DNA of 64,000 bases. It comes from DASPGQ01 sp035457705. GTDB taxonomy: Bacteria; Acidobacteriota; Vicinamibacteria; Marinacidobacterales; SMYC01. This document shows, one piece after another, positions 50,931-60,679 of the stretch. The notes beneath the pieces were generated by a model, which worked only from the letters and a program-made list of their open reading frames with translations, searched no databases and was not told the origin of the DNA. Within the stretch, counting starts at the first letter, position 1. Each line of letters begins with the position of its first letter. The DNA lies in contig DATIBD010000048.1 of the NCBI GenBank assembly GCA_035457705.1, positions 1-64,000 on the forward strand, read 5' to 3'. The position numbers were made by a program, and so were the translations under genes.

Positions 50931-52035
50931 TTACTGTCGAACCTCCGAGCCGGCGAGGACGGCGAGACCGGCGGAAAGCTCGTAAGTGCTGACAGCGTGG
51001 GGATGCTGGAGGTCGTCCGGGGTCGAGATCGTGGCTCCTGTAGCATCCTGGCGCGTCTTTCTTCCTGAGGGAGGGTTGATCCACACGGCTTCGGGCATCG
51101 AAGGTGGTTTGGGAGTTCCGTGCACGAAGCGCTCGGGATGGCGACGAAAGGCCTCGATCAGAACCTCGCGCCGGTGGTCGAGAAGGCGCGGCGCGTGACC
51201 GAAGTGGACGACTGCTGGTCTCATCAGACCGATGGACCCGTGGTGGCGCTCGTGGTTGTACCAGTGGAACAGCTCGCGGCAGACCGAGAGGGCGTGTTCG
51301 AAGGAGCCGAACCAGTTGGGAAATTCGGGGCGATACTTCAGGGTCTTGAACTGGGCCTCGGAGAAGGGATTGTCATTGGAGACGTGGGGACGGTTGTGCG
51401 AGAGCTGGATGCCGAGTCGTGCGGAGAGCCTGGCGAGCGACTGGCTGGTCATCGCAGGACCTCGGTCGGAGTGGAGGCAGAGCTGAGAGCGCTCGATACC
51501 TTGGTTGTGGCAAGACTCCTCGATGAGCCGACTGGCCAGAGCGCCGCTCTCCCGAAGGGCCAGCATCCAGCCGACGACGTAGCGGCTGAACAGGTCGAGC
51601 AGAACGTAGAGATAGTAGTAGGTCCACTTCGCCGGCCCGAGAAGCTTCGTGATATCTCCAAACCTGGTTCGGAGCCGTCGCGAGAAGCTGGGAAGGTGCG
51701 TAGTTCGGGTGCCGGAGCAAGTTTCGCCGTTCCCGAACTTCCTTGGCCGAGACCAAGATGCGGTACATCGTGCGGGTCGAGCACAGGTAGGTCTTGTCCT
51801 CATCGAGAAGCCGGGCATAGACCTCCGCAGGAGGTTGGTCCATGAACCGCTCGGAGTTCAACGTATCGAGAACCCGTTGGCGTTCGGCGACGCTCAGGGC
51901 CCGGGCCGGAGGTTTGCGAGGTGGACGAGCTCGCTCGGGTTGTCGTCTGCGGTACCAAGTGGCTCGGCTGATTCCGAGCGCGGCGCATGCCATGACCACG
52001 CCAACTACAAGAGCGAGCTCGTTCACGCTCAGCAT
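50931..52035 (-). pseudogene. IS3-family transposase OrfB (DDE integrase), frameshifted
   Basis: The N-terminal part (from ATG 52035) holds the HTH-like region and YARLLDEDKTYLCSTRTMYR, and stays in frame to NQVW near 51658. The reading then shifts frame to DITKLLGPAKWTYYYLYVLLD. The IS3 rve catalytic triad is present but divided: D in DITKL, D in HSDRG and E in NDNPFSEAQFKTLK. Comparison with the usual WSWDITKL sequence suggests a few bases were lost at the join. The ATG overlaps the orfA stop (TGATG). Truncated products only are expected. Confidence 0.85.
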
Positions 52036-52526
52036 CAGTTCTTCTCGTCGTCCGGGCTCTCCAGCGGGATCCCCAAGAGTTCCGAGACTTTCTTTTGAAC
52101 GGAGATGATGATCTCCGCCTGCTCGAGCCGCTTCCGAAGCCGCCTGTTCTCCCGCTCGAGCTCCTTCACTCGCGGATCCACCACCCGGGCTTTAGGTCCT
52201 CGCTTCTTCGAGCGCAAGGCCGCTCGAGCTCCCTGCTCCACTTCCCGGCGCCAGGCGGTCAACAGCGACGAGTACAGCCCCTCGCGCCGGAGAAGGGCGC
52301 CGATCTCTCCGGGCTGCTTGCAACGCTCCGCTTCCCGGACGATCCGTAGCTTGTATTCCGCCGTGAACTTGCGCCTTTGGGCTTTGGCCCGAACCTCCGG
52401 GTCCGGGACACCTTCGGCCAGGCGGGGCCTCGACAACGCCTTGTCCTCGGAAACTCCAGTCGCGCTACGCGCTCCTTCCGTTTCCGAGGAATCTTCGACC
52501 TGGGTTTTTCTGGGAGAGGGGATCAT
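52035..52526 (-). CDS. IS3-family transposase OrfA (HTH protein)
   Basis: A 163-residue DNA-binding component of an IS3-type element. The helix-turn-helix region reads RRKFTAEYKLRIVREAERC...GEIGALLRREGLYSSLLTAWRRE. A C-terminal leucine-zipper coiled coil follows (VKELERENRRLRKRLEQAEIIISVQKK). It is longer at the N-terminus than many OrfA proteins, with an unmatched Ser/Glu-rich lead of about 45 residues. The stop overlaps the orfB start (TGATG), suggesting coupling rather than the classic frameshift fusion. OrfA is intact although OrfB is broken. Confidence 0.88.
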   Translation of the reverse strand: MIPSPRKTQVEDSSETEGARSATGVSEDKALSRPRLAEGVPDPEVRAKAQRRKFTAEYKLRIVREAERCKQPGEIGALLRREGLYSSLLTAWRREVEQGARAALRSKKRGPKARVVDPRVKELERENRRLRKRLEQAEIIISVQKKVSELLGIPLESPDDEKN

Positions 52527-52579
52527 CCATCATCACTCCTCCGCCCTCTACATTAAACTCAACCGGGCTTCTTGTCTCA

Positions 52580-53020
52580 CGCACATTGGCACAGAGGGGA
52601 CCGTCGCGAACAGCAAGGGGTCGGTTGTTGCGCCTGGTGGGAAAGCTGCCACGAACGGAGAAGTTCTCGGATTCTGCTATGAGGCGAGTTCGTGCTGGTG
52701 CTCTATCGTTGGATCCGACACGCAAGGGCAGGACTGCGAAGTGGTGGGTCCGTGATCCGAAAGATCAGGAATATTTCAAAACAAAGCCAATGGCCGAGGC
52801 CCACATCATTCCCCAAACGTTTCCCTCGGCCCTACACGACGACACCCTCCACCCCAACAGGATTCGTGTGCCACCACTCCAATGAAAATACTGGCGCGAC
52901 GGTCGTCTTCGTCCTCACCGCCCCTTTATTGCCTTGCTCCCTTTACGGCCCTGCGATTCCACGCGGAGAGCCAAAATTCTCGTCCAGTCACTCCTCGCGC
53001 TTTGGTCGAAGTTCTTATCA
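52580..53020. other. Gap with no supported gene
   Basis: Lies between the IS element and the kinase promoter cassette. Open frames exist on both strands but none shows a family or a good ribosome site. No sequence restoring the N-terminal part of vapC was found. Confidence 0.4.
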
Positions 53021-53195
53021 TTCTCGTCCAGACGCACACGCGGACTTGTCCGAAAAGGATGATTTCACCTATCCTTCAACCGCTGGATCACTGACAGCGA
53101 GAACACGGAAAGCGAATCGGGAGCGATGTTCGAGACGGAGTCGCGATGACCCTCGCCGAGGGGACGCGCATCGGCGGGTTCGAGGTGTGGGCGCT
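53021..53195 (+). repeat. Kinase promoter/5'-end cassette, intact copy
   Basis: About 175 bp closely repeated at 57329-57510. It contains AAGGAT...ATCCTT (an inverted repeat around 10 bases), and TTGTCC then 18 bases then TATCCT, which reads as a promoter. It runs through the leader ATGTTCGAGACGG into the first codons of the kinase gene (GCGCATCGGCGGGT). The order makes it the upstream region and start of the intact kinase at 53146. Confidence 0.7.
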
Positions 53196-55851
53196 CATCG
53201 GCGCGGGTGGAATGGGCGAGGTCTATCGGGCTACCGACACGAAACTCGGCCGCGACGTGGCGATCAAGCTTCTGCCCGAAGCCTTTGCGTCCGATCCCGA
53301 GAGGCTCGCCCGCTTCGAGCGCGAGGCGAGGGTCCTCGCTTCCCTGAACCACCCGAGCATCGCCCATCTCTATGGATTCGAGACCGCAACCGGGGCCGAC
53401 GGGAGGCAGGCTCACATGCTGGTGATGGAGCTGGCGGAGGGCGAAGACCTCTCAGTGCGGCTCAAGCGTGGTCCGATACCCCTTGACGAAGCCCTGACGA
53501 TTGCAATCCAGGTTGCCGAGGCCCTCGACGAGGCTCACGAAAAGGGCATCGTTCATCGCGACCTCAAGCCGGCGAACGTGAAGTTGTCCTCGGAGGGCAG
53601 GGTGAAGGTCCTCGACTACGGGCTCGCCAAGGCGTTCGCCGGGGAATTCGCGAGCGGGTCGGCGGCGGACTTGTCGCAGTCGCCAACGCTCGCGCTCAGC
53701 GGGACGGCGGCCGGAGTCATCCTCGGCACCGCCGCCTACATGTCGCCCGAGCAGGCCCGCGGCAAGATGGTCGACAAGCGGGCCGACATCTGGGCTTTCG
53801 GCGTCGTGCTCTTCGAGATGCTGACCGGAAAGCGTCTCTTCGAGGGGGAGACGGTGAGCGACGTGCTGGCCGGCGTGCTGGCTCGAGAGCCCGACTGGAC
53901 GCGATTGCCCGCGAGCACGCCTCCCGGTGTGCGTCGGCTGCTGCGCAGGTGTCTCGCGAAGGATCGCCGCGAGCGCCTTCGCGACATCGGGGACGCGAGG
54001 GAGGAACTGCGCGAGCTCTCGGCGCCGGAGCCGCTCGAGAGTTTGTCCAAGAAGGGGTCGGCGCGTGCCTGGCTCCCGTGGAGCGTGGCAGTCGTTGCGA
54101 TCGCGATCGCGGCCTGGGCGCTCTCGGGCCGCACACCCGTCTCTCGAGGCGACGCCGAAGGTCACTTCACCATCGAGCTTCCCGACGAGGCGCCGCTCGT
54201 GACGCTCGAGATCCCCGGCGTCAGCAGGGGCCCGCTTGCGATGTCGCCGGATGGCCGGCAGATCGTTTATGTCGCTCCCCACCAAAACGGCACTCAGCTC
54301 TACGCGCGGGCGATGGCCGACCTCACGCCTCGGGCCCTGCCCGGCACCGAAGGCGCGAGCGCTCCCTTCTTCTCTCCGGATGGACAGTGGGTCGGGTTCT
54401 TCGCGGACGGAAAGCTCAGGAAGGCCCCTCTAATCGGAGGCACGCCGGCAACGCTCGCCGAAGCGCCCGACGGGCGGGGCGCGAGCTGGAGCCCTTCGGG
54501 CGAGATCGTGTTCGCCCCGCGCAACGCTTCCGGTCTCTTCGTCGTGCCCGACACCGGAGGGACGCCACGCCCCGTCACCACTCTGGATTTCGCGGCGGGC
54601 GACGACGCCCACGGCTGGCCCCAGGTGATCCCCGGCCACCGCGGCGCCCTCTTCACCGTCACCTCCTGGAGTCGCGAGACATCGGACATCGCCCTCGTCG
54701 ACCTCTCCACCGGAGCACGCCGTTTGGTCCAGGAAGGGGTCGAATTCGCCCGCTACGTGCCGGTGGCTCCGGGAGCCTCCGCCGGCCACATCCTCTTCGT
54801 GCACGCCGGTGCGCTCATGGCCGCGCCTTTCGACCCCGCGGGAGCTCAGGCGGCCGGCCCACCGATCGCCGTCGTCGAGGGGGTGCGCGCGGCAGAGTTC
54901 GACGTTTCGATAGGCGTGCTCGCCTACACGCCGGGTTCGGGCAAGGCGCCGGACTACTCGCTGGTTTGGGTCGATCGAGCCGGACAGGCGCGTCCGATCA
55001 ACGACCTCTCGCGGGGCTACGAGGACCTGCATCTCTCCCCGGACGGCCGGCGCGTCGCGCTGACGGTCGAGGAGGCGGGCCCGTATTCAGCAGCACACGT
55101 GTGGCTCGCCGACACCGACCGCGGGACGCTTACGCGCTTCACCTTCGAGGGCTTCAGTCGCGATCCGATCTGGACGCCCGACGGCGAAGCCGTCGTCTTC
55201 GGCTCGAAGCGCCGCGAGGCCACGTTCGGCCTCTATCGGCAGAGGCTCGACGGCCAGCGACCCGCGGATCTCCTCTGGGCGAGCCCGACCCCCATCTGGC
55301 CCGACCCGCAGTCCTTTACGCCGGACGGCCGCACGCTGGTCTTCACCACCAAAGGGACGGAGACCTCCGACGACATCTGGAAGCTGTCCCTCGACGACGA
55401 CCGTACCGCGACGCCGTGGCTCGCGACGCCCGCCGCCGAATGGGCCGGGCGCCTGTCCCCCGACGGGCGATGGATGGCCTACAACTCCGACGAGTCGGGT
55501 CGCGACGAAGTGTACGTCCAGCCCTTCCCCGGACCGGGAGGCAAGTGGCTGGTGTCCGAGGGCGGTGGTTACAACGCCATCTGGTCGCGCGATGGGCGGG
55601 AGCTCTTCTACCGGCGCGCCGACCAGATCCTGAGGGTCGAGGTGGAGACGGAGCGCGGGTTCGCGATCGGCAAGCGATCCGCCCTCTTTTCGGGCCGCTA
55701 CCGCTCCGCGGGCCGCGATTTCGACATCTCGCCGGATGGGACGCGCTTCGTAATGATGCGGAACGACGACTCGCGAACCACGAACCGGCTCCGTGTTCTG
55801 CTCGACTGGCGGCGCGCGCTCGAGGCACGCGTCCGGACCGACGGGAATTGA
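53146..55851 (+). CDS. Membrane Ser/Thr protein kinase with TolB-like sensor domain
   Basis: A 901-residue Hanks-type kinase. Residues 10-285 form the kinase domain: glycine loop GAGGMGEV, VAIK lysine K41, catalytic HRDLKPAN (D139), activation GTAAYMSPEQARG. The DFG motif reads DYG (157-159), a substitution seen in some bacterial kinases that keeps the Asp. One membrane helix (residues 309-326) follows, and then an extracytoplasmic PD40/TolB-like six-bladed propeller (MSPDGRQIVYVAP, FSPDGQWVGFF, LSPDGRWMAYNSDESG). Signals sensed outside are probably relayed by phosphorylation inside; the ligand and targets are unknown. The start follows GAGACGGAG. It sits in a duplicated cassette also found at 57.3 kb. 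Confidence 0.93.
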   Translation: MTLAEGTRIGGFEVWALIGAGGMGEVYRATDTKLGRDVAIKLLPEAFASDPERLARFEREARVLASLNHPSIAHLYGFETATGADGRQAHMLVMELAEGEDLSVRLKRGPIPLDEALTIAIQVAEALDEAHEKGIVHRDLKPANVKLSSEGRVKVLDYGLAKAFAGEFASGSAADLSQSPTLALSGTAAGVILGTAAYMSPEQARGKMVDKRADIWAFGVVLFEMLTGKRLFEGETVSDVLAGVLAREPDWTRLPASTPPGVRRLLRRCLAKDRRERLRDIGDAREELRELSAPEPLESLSKKGSARAWLPWSVAVVAIAIAAWALSGRTPVSRGDAEGHFTIELPDEAPLVTLEIPGVSRGPLAMSPDGRQIVYVAPHQNGTQLYARAMADLTPRALPGTEGASAPFFSPDGQWVGFFADGKLRKAPLIGGTPATLAEAPDGRGASWSPSGEIVFAPRNASGLFVVPDTGGTPRPVTTLDFAAGDDAHGWPQVIPGHRGALFTVTSWSRETSDIALVDLSTGARRLVQEGVEFARYVPVAPGASAGHILFVHAGALMAAPFDPAGAQAAGPPIAVVEGVRAAEFDVSIGVLAYTPGSGKAPDYSLVWVDRAGQARPINDLSRGYEDLHLSPDGRRVALTVEEAGPYSAAHVWLADTDRGTLTRFTFEGFSRDPIWTPDGEAVVFGSKRREATFGLYRQRLDGQRPADLLWASPTPIWPDPQSFTPDGRTLVFTTKGTETSDDIWKLSLDDDRTATPWLATPAAEWAGRLSPDGRWMAYNSDESGRDEVYVQPFPGPGGKWLVSEGGGYNAIWSRDGRELFYRRADQILRVEVETERGFAIGKRSALFSGRYRSAGRDFDISPDGTRFVMMRNDDSRTTNRLRVLLDWRRALEARVRTDGN

Positions 55852-56029
55852 GCGGGGCCGGTCGCCGGGTTTGTTTTCGAGAGACTCGTCGACCACGATT
55901 TTCGTGAGATCACTTGGATGTTCCGGACCTCGCGCACTCGCGATCCAAGGAGAGCCCGGCTGAACCTGTCCCGCACCGCTCGAATGTCTTGTTCCAACGG
56001 TCCGCCTGCTTCTTACCGCGCGCCCGTTC

Positions 56030-57019
56030 TCATCGAAAGAGCGACTTCGCGAGCATCGCGTGGATACCTTTGGTCCCGTCGACGAGCTGAGTCACGCGCA
56101 AGTCCATCGCGACCGAGCACAGTATGTAGGCTGCCCCTTCGGTCATCGATTTTTCCGTGACCAGGAAGTCGACCATTTCGCGGGTCGCGAGTCGCGCGGC
56201 CTCGTCGAGATCTGGATGCAGCCCGAGTGTGAGGAAATGAGTAGGGGTCTCGGCGCGCGGCCAGCGGAGCGGACGGTTCTTCTCCAGACGAATCCGGAAC
56301 CGGCCGACGAGCGCCGTTTCGATGGCCGTGCCGCTGACTTCCCCGTCGCCCTGGGCGGCGTGCCCGTCTCCTATCGAAAGAAGCGCTCCTGGCACGTGAA
56401 CGGGGAGATAGAGAGTCGTTCCCGCGACCAGCTCTTTCAAATCGAGGTTGCCGACGTGATATCCCGGAGGCCCGCTCGAAATGCGTCCTAGCAAAACCGG
56501 AGGCGCGACACCGATCGTGCCGAAGAAAGGGGCGAGCGGAACGACGACGCCGGACGCGAACTCAGACATTCGATTCTCGATGTCGAAATGGAACAAGCGG
56601 AGACCGCCGTAGGGAAAGTCCTCGGGCAAGGTGCCTCCGTCGGGAAGGAAGCCGGAAACACCGATGGGAACGAGGAAATCAATGGCTTCGATGGTGACCG
56701 CGAGCCGGTCTGAAGGCTCGGCGCCCTCGACGAAAATGGGTCCCGTCAGCGGGTGGGCCCCCGGTCCTCGCTCCGTAACCTCGGCTTCGACCCTTCGCAT
56801 CGACTCCGGGAAATCCGCCTCGGTTGCGCCGGCGAGGTAGAGGCGCTCGAGACCGCGCGCGACCATGGTCTCCACGGTCACGACGTCGCCCGAGCGCACG
56901 CGCAGAACAGGAGGGACGCTCGCGTCGAAATAACCCCAATGAACGTTCTCGGGCAGGAGAGGCAACTCGTGCTCTTCCGCGGCCACGAGCGTGAATAGAA
57001 GGAACCATGCCGTGGTCAT
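56030..57019 (-). CDS. Exported acetamidase/formamidase family protein
   Basis: A 329-residue protein of the FmdA/AmdA family, which hydrolyses small amides to acid plus ammonia. Family motifs are HWGYFDASVPPVLRVRSGD near the N-terminus, HPLTGPIFVEGAEPSD, FFGTIGVAPP and LSIGDGHAAQGDGEVSGTAIE, the last with the metal/active-site residues. A hydrophobic N-terminus (TTAWFLLFTLVAAEE) suggests export, which is unusual for the cytosolic members but common in Acidobacteriota copies. The usual length is somewhat greater, around 400 residues in FmdA; this matches the shorter AmdA-type group. It is flanked by kinase debris on its upstream side and stands alone. Confidence 0.88.
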   Translation of the reverse strand: MTTAWFLLFTLVAAEEHELPLLPENVHWGYFDASVPPVLRVRSGDVVTVETMVARGLERLYLAGATEADFPESMRRVEAEVTERGPGAHPLTGPIFVEGAEPSDRLAVTIEAIDFLVPIGVSGFLPDGGTLPEDFPYGGLRLFHFDIENRMSEFASGVVVPLAPFFGTIGVAPPVLLGRISSGPPGYHVGNLDLKELVAGTTLYLPVHVPGALLSIGDGHAAQGDGEVSGTAIETALVGRFRIRLEKNRPLRWPRAETPTHFLTLGLHPDLDEAARLATREMVDFLVTEKSMTEGAAYILCSVAMDLRVTQLVDGTKGIHAMLAKSLFR

Positions 57020-57059
57020 TCCGGAATCTTACATCGACTCGCCATCGGGACCCGTGCGT

Positions 57060-57312
57060 GGAACCTCTGGCGCGAATGCAAGTGTTTCGCCTTCCACGTA
57101 CTCCATCACCGGGTAGTCGATACCGTCCTCCTGGCCAACGTCGTAAAGTGTGCAGACTGTGAGGGTGGTTCAGGCTCGCGATGGTTCGGGCTTCGCGCTC
57201 GAACCGTTCGTTCGCGCCACGACGGCCGGCCGGTCGCTCCCCTCGTCGCGCAGCACCTTGATGGCGACGATACCCCGGACTGATTTCCGGATCGCGTGCA
57301 GCTCGCCGGTGC
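57060..57312 (-). pseudogene. Ser/Thr kinase N-lobe fragment
   Basis: On the minus strand three frames together read a kinase N-lobe: GIVAIKVLRDEGSDRPA (VAIK lysine), FEREARTIASLNHPH, then CTLYDVGQEDGIDYPVMEYVEGETLA. Two frameshifts separate the parts, and no catalytic HRD or DFG region follows before the acetamidase gene. It is a dead fragment of a kinase different from the two intact ones nearby. Confidence 0.65.
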
Positions 57313-57328
57313 GCTCGGCGCCGCACAT

Positions 57329-57510
57329 TTCTCGTCCAGACGCACACACGGACTTGTCCGAAAAGGATGATTTCACCTATCCTTCAGCCGCTGGATCACC
57401 GACGGCGAGAGCACAACGGAAGGCGAATCGGCATAGCGATGTTCGAGACGGTGTCGCGACGACCCCCGCAGCGGGTATGCGCATCGGCGGGTACGAGGTG
57501 CGGGCGCGGG
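57329..57510 (+). pseudogene. Duplicated kinase promoter with broken 5' end
   Basis: A close copy of 53021-53195, including TTGTCC...TATCCT and the inverted repeat. After ATGTTCGAGACGG a few codons of a kinase start remain (GMRIGGYEVRARA), but the glycine loop and everything beyond are lost. The original start codon region differs by small changes. This shows that the kinase at 53146, or a sister gene, was once duplicated here and then deleted. Confidence 0.6.
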
Positions 57511-57821
57511 CACTACGCGAACGTCGTTCGAGGACAACGGAAAATTTCTCCACTCTCCGAGCCAGCCGTTTCTCCTCCAAACCACCTACAACAAAATGAG
57601 TCAATCCCCAGCCCCACCCCAAAACAGGCTTTGCGTCGTCGCGGGGCAGATCTCATCCGTTTCGTCCGGAATAGAATCGGAGGGTTTCACCTCGGACACC
57701 GGCGAAACCTTGAACTTCAATCTGCGGCCACGTCCGCCACGGCCCCGACCTGGACAACGGAACCCGCAAGCGGACGGCGCTTCGCTTCGTGGACATCGGT
57801 CGTTTTCATCGATAAGCTACC
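57511..57821. other. Gap upstream of the second kinase
   Basis: No gene recognised. The last 40 bases should include the promoter for the kinase at 57822 but no clear boxes were found. Confidence 0.4.
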
Positions 57822-60437
57822 GTGACCAGTGAAGACGCGGTGCCCCGGATGTCACTCGAACCAGGTACGACATTAGGCTCATACGAAGTCGAGGCGTCGA
57901 TCGGCGCCGGCGGTATGGGCGAGGTCTACCGAGCGCGCGATACGAAGCTCGGACGTGACGTCGCCGTCAAAGTTCTTCCCGAGTCCTTCGCCCGAGATCC
58001 GGACCGTCTCTCGCGGTTCGAGCGCGAAGCTCGGGCGGTCGCGGTGCTGTCACATCCCAACATCCTCGCCATCTACGATTTCGGTACCACGGACGGCCAC
58101 ACTTTCGCGGTGACGGAGCTGCTCGAGGGAGAGACGCTTCGGGAACGGCTCAGCTATGGCCCCCTTCCGGCGAGAAAAGCGATCGAATATGGCGCTCAAG
58201 TAGCCCGTGGACTCGCCGCCGCCCACGAAAAAGACGTCGTTCACCGGGACCTCAAGCCCGAGAACCTCTTCATCACCACGGATGGTCGCGCAAAGATTCT
58301 CGACTTCGGGCTCGCGAAAATGGTTTCGCCGCAGGCGGAGCGTGATGAGTCCCAGTCTTCCGCGCCGACGCGTGCGGCCGGGACCGAGCCCGGAGTGGTC
58401 CTCGGCACCGTTGGTTATATGTCTCCCGAGCAGGTGCGGGGTGAGCGAGCCGATCACCGTTCGGACATCTTTGCATTCGGAGCGATCCTCTACGAGATGC
58501 TCTCCGGTCTTCGGGCATTCCAACGGGAAACCGGTGCGGAAACCATGACCGCGATCCTCAAGGACGACACGGCGGAGTTGCGCGACTCCCCTCCGGCGCT
58601 CGAGCGCATCGTCCACCGTTGCCTCGAGAAGAATCCCGGCGAGCGTTTCCAGTCCGCCTACGATCTGGCCTTCGCGCTCGAGTCCGTGTCCCGGGAGTCC
58701 GGGCCCGCCAAAGTCGAAGCGGCCCCTCGCGAAACCAGTCGTTCCTGGACCGCGGTGACGCTCGCGATCGTCGCCGTGCTCGCCGCCTATTGGTTGGGCC
58801 GCGCCTCGAGCGGTGCGTCCGATGAACCGCTCGTCACCTACGAGCGCCTGACGTTCCGGCGCGGCAGGGTATACACGGCCCAGTTCGATCCAGAAAGCCG
58901 CGACGTAATCTACACTGCATCCTGGGATGGGGCGGTGCCGGAGGTCTACTCGACGCTACCGGGCACGCGGGCGTCGCGTGAGCTCGGTTTGAAAGGCGCC
59001 GACGTCTTGAGCGTGTCGTCGCGCGGCGAGATGGCGGTCCTCCGGAAAGCGGACGGAGCAGGGCTCGTCACCTGGGATGACGTCGACGGAACCGCGGGAA
59101 CCCTCGCTCTGACCACCGCCTCGAGCGGAGCCGCCCGAGATATTTCGGAGAGCGTCCTGTTCGCGGACTGGACGGCGGACGGAGACGAGTTGGTCGTCGT
59201 TCGCCGGATCGATGGCCGGTTTCGCGTCGAGCTCCCGATAGGCACGGTCATCTACGAGACGACGAACGTCCTTTCGTCTCCGAGAGTGTCGCCCGACGGC
59301 AACGCGATCGCGTTCGGCGAGAAAGCCATGGGCTTTTCCTCGAGCTGGTCTCTCGGGTTTCTCACCTTCGACGGGGAAGCGACGCGGTTCGACACCGGGT
59401 TCCGGGGAGACAGGATGGATTTGGCGTGGTCTCCCGACGGTGGCGAAGTTTGGTTCAACATGGCTCAAGGAGCGACTCCCGACCTCCACGCGATCTCTCG
59501 TAACGGCTCACGGCGCACGCTTCTGCGCCCGCCGATACCCCTCCGCATTCTCGACGTCGAGAGCGACGGCCGGCTCCTGGTGGCGCGCACCAACTCTCGG
59601 GTCGGGGTGATGGGCATCGCTCCGGGCGATACGGTTCTGCGCGATTTTTCGTGGCTCGACAGCACCGAGATCGATGCCATCAGCGGCGATGGCAAGACGC
59701 TGCTTCTCACCGAGTACGGCGAAGGGGGCGGTGAGGAGTGGGCCGTGTATCTGCGCAACGCCGACCGCTCCCCCGCCGTTCGCCTCGGCGACGGTCAGGC
59801 GTTCGACCTGTCTCCCGACGGCAAGTGGGCGCTCACGATGCCGCGCGATCCGGTGTCTCTCGTTCTCCTTCCGACGGGGCCAGGGACGCCGACCGTGGTC
59901 GACAACGACTCCATCGTCGACTTCGTCACGGCATCGTTCGTCTCGGACGTGGACGAGATCGTCTTCGCCGGAATCGAAGAGGGTGAGCCTTTGCGCTGGT
60001 TTCGCCAAAGCGTTCCCAACGGAAAGCCTCAGGCGATCACCGGTCCGGTCTCATTCTTCAAAGGGGGCGCCATTCTCGGGTCGAGCCCGGTGTCTCCGGA
60101 CGGCACGACGATCGCCGCGGCGCACGACGGAAAGATTGCGCTCTACCCACTCGACGGAGGTGAGCCCCGCGTTCTCGACGTCCCCGATTCGGCGCTAGTG
60201 ATCCGCTTCACGACCGACGGGCGCCATCTGTTCTACGCGGAGGAAGGCGACCGTTCCATGAGCGTCTATCGTATCGAGATCGAGACGGGACAGCGGCAGC
60301 TCTGGAAGACGATTGAGCCAGATCCATCAGGGCTCGACGACATCTATGCGATCCAAATCTCGGACGACGGCGAGTCCTTCTACTACACGTTCCAACGAGG
60401 GTACTCAGACCTGTTTCTCGTGCAGGGCCTTCGATAG
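57822..60437 (+). CDS. Membrane Ser/Thr protein kinase with TolB-like sensor domain
   Basis: An 871-residue Hanks-type kinase. The kinase domain spans residues 20-290: GAGGMGEV loop, VAVK lysine K50, HRDLKPEN (D143), intact DFG (161-163), GTVGYMSPEQVRG. A membrane helix (near residues 308-325, AVTLAIVAVLAAYWLG) leads to an extracytoplasmic TolB/PD40-like propeller (VSPDGNAIAFGE, WSPDGGEVWFNM, VSPDGTTIAAAHDG). The start is uncertain: GTG at 57822 or ATG at 57849 (MSLEPGTTLG); neither has a strong ribosome site. It is diverged from the kinase at 53146 and is not a recent duplicate of it. A strong hairpin follows the stop. Confidence 0.92.
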   Translation: MTSEDAVPRMSLEPGTTLGSYEVEASIGAGGMGEVYRARDTKLGRDVAVKVLPESFARDPDRLSRFEREARAVAVLSHPNILAIYDFGTTDGHTFAVTELLEGETLRERLSYGPLPARKAIEYGAQVARGLAAAHEKDVVHRDLKPENLFITTDGRAKILDFGLAKMVSPQAERDESQSSAPTRAAGTEPGVVLGTVGYMSPEQVRGERADHRSDIFAFGAILYEMLSGLRAFQRETGAETMTAILKDDTAELRDSPPALERIVHRCLEKNPGERFQSAYDLAFALESVSRESGPAKVEAAPRETSRSWTAVTLAIVAVLAAYWLGRASSGASDEPLVTYERLTFRRGRVYTAQFDPESRDVIYTASWDGAVPEVYSTLPGTRASRELGLKGADVLSVSSRGEMAVLRKADGAGLVTWDDVDGTAGTLALTTASSGAARDISESVLFADWTADGDELVVVRRIDGRFRVELPIGTVIYETTNVLSSPRVSPDGNAIAFGEKAMGFSSSWSLGFLTFDGEATRFDTGFRGDRMDLAWSPDGGEVWFNMAQGATPDLHAISRNGSRRTLLRPPIPLRILDVESDGRLLVARTNSRVGVMGIAPGDTVLRDFSWLDSTEIDAISGDGKTLLLTEYGEGGGEEWAVYLRNADRSPAVRLGDGQAFDLSPDGKWALTMPRDPVSLVLLPTGPGTPTVVDNDSIVDFVTASFVSDVDEIVFAGIEEGEPLRWFRQSVPNGKPQAITGPVSFFKGGAILGSSPVSPDGTTIAAAHDGKIALYPLDGGEPRVLDVPDSALVIRFTTDGRHLFYAEEGDRSMSVYRIEIETGQRQLWKTIEPDPSGLDDIYAIQISDDGESFYYTFQRGYSDLFLVQGLR

Positions 60438-60477
60438 CGAGGAACGGACACCCGAGGACGGCACCGAACGCGGATGG

Positions 60478-60513
60478 CCGAAAGGCCCGCTTGCGTTCCC
60501 ATGGGCCTTTCGG
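60478..60513 (+). terminator. Hairpin after the second kinase gene
   Basis: CCGAAAGGCCC (60478-60488) and GGGCCTTTCGG (60503-60513) form a perfect 11-bp stem with a 14-base loop, 40 bases after the stop codon. No T run follows, so termination efficiency is uncertain. Confidence 0.55.
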
Positions 60514-60679
60514 GCGGAGCTCCGTGCGGACGGAGACCCTTCCTTTCCAACGTCGCCTCCCACTAGATCCACTCGAAGGTAGGAAATTCTACTCCGATCT
60601 CACGGCGAGTTTTCCCGGAAGCAAATTTTCGGTGGACGCATGGGCTAGCACGCCAGCAACGAGACTACCGCGAACAGCG

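Larger units (their letters stand above)
50910..52579 (-). mobile_element. IS3-family insertion sequence, inactivated
   Basis: A two-ORF element of about 1.67 kb. Proposed ends share TGAGACA reading inward (50910-50916, and 52579-52573 on the minus strand); beyond seven bases the ends diverge and no target duplication is visible, so the limits are tentative. The left end lies 21 bases past orfB and the right end 53 bases before orfA, which fits the family. Transposition is unlikely because orfB is frameshifted. Confidence 0.65.
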
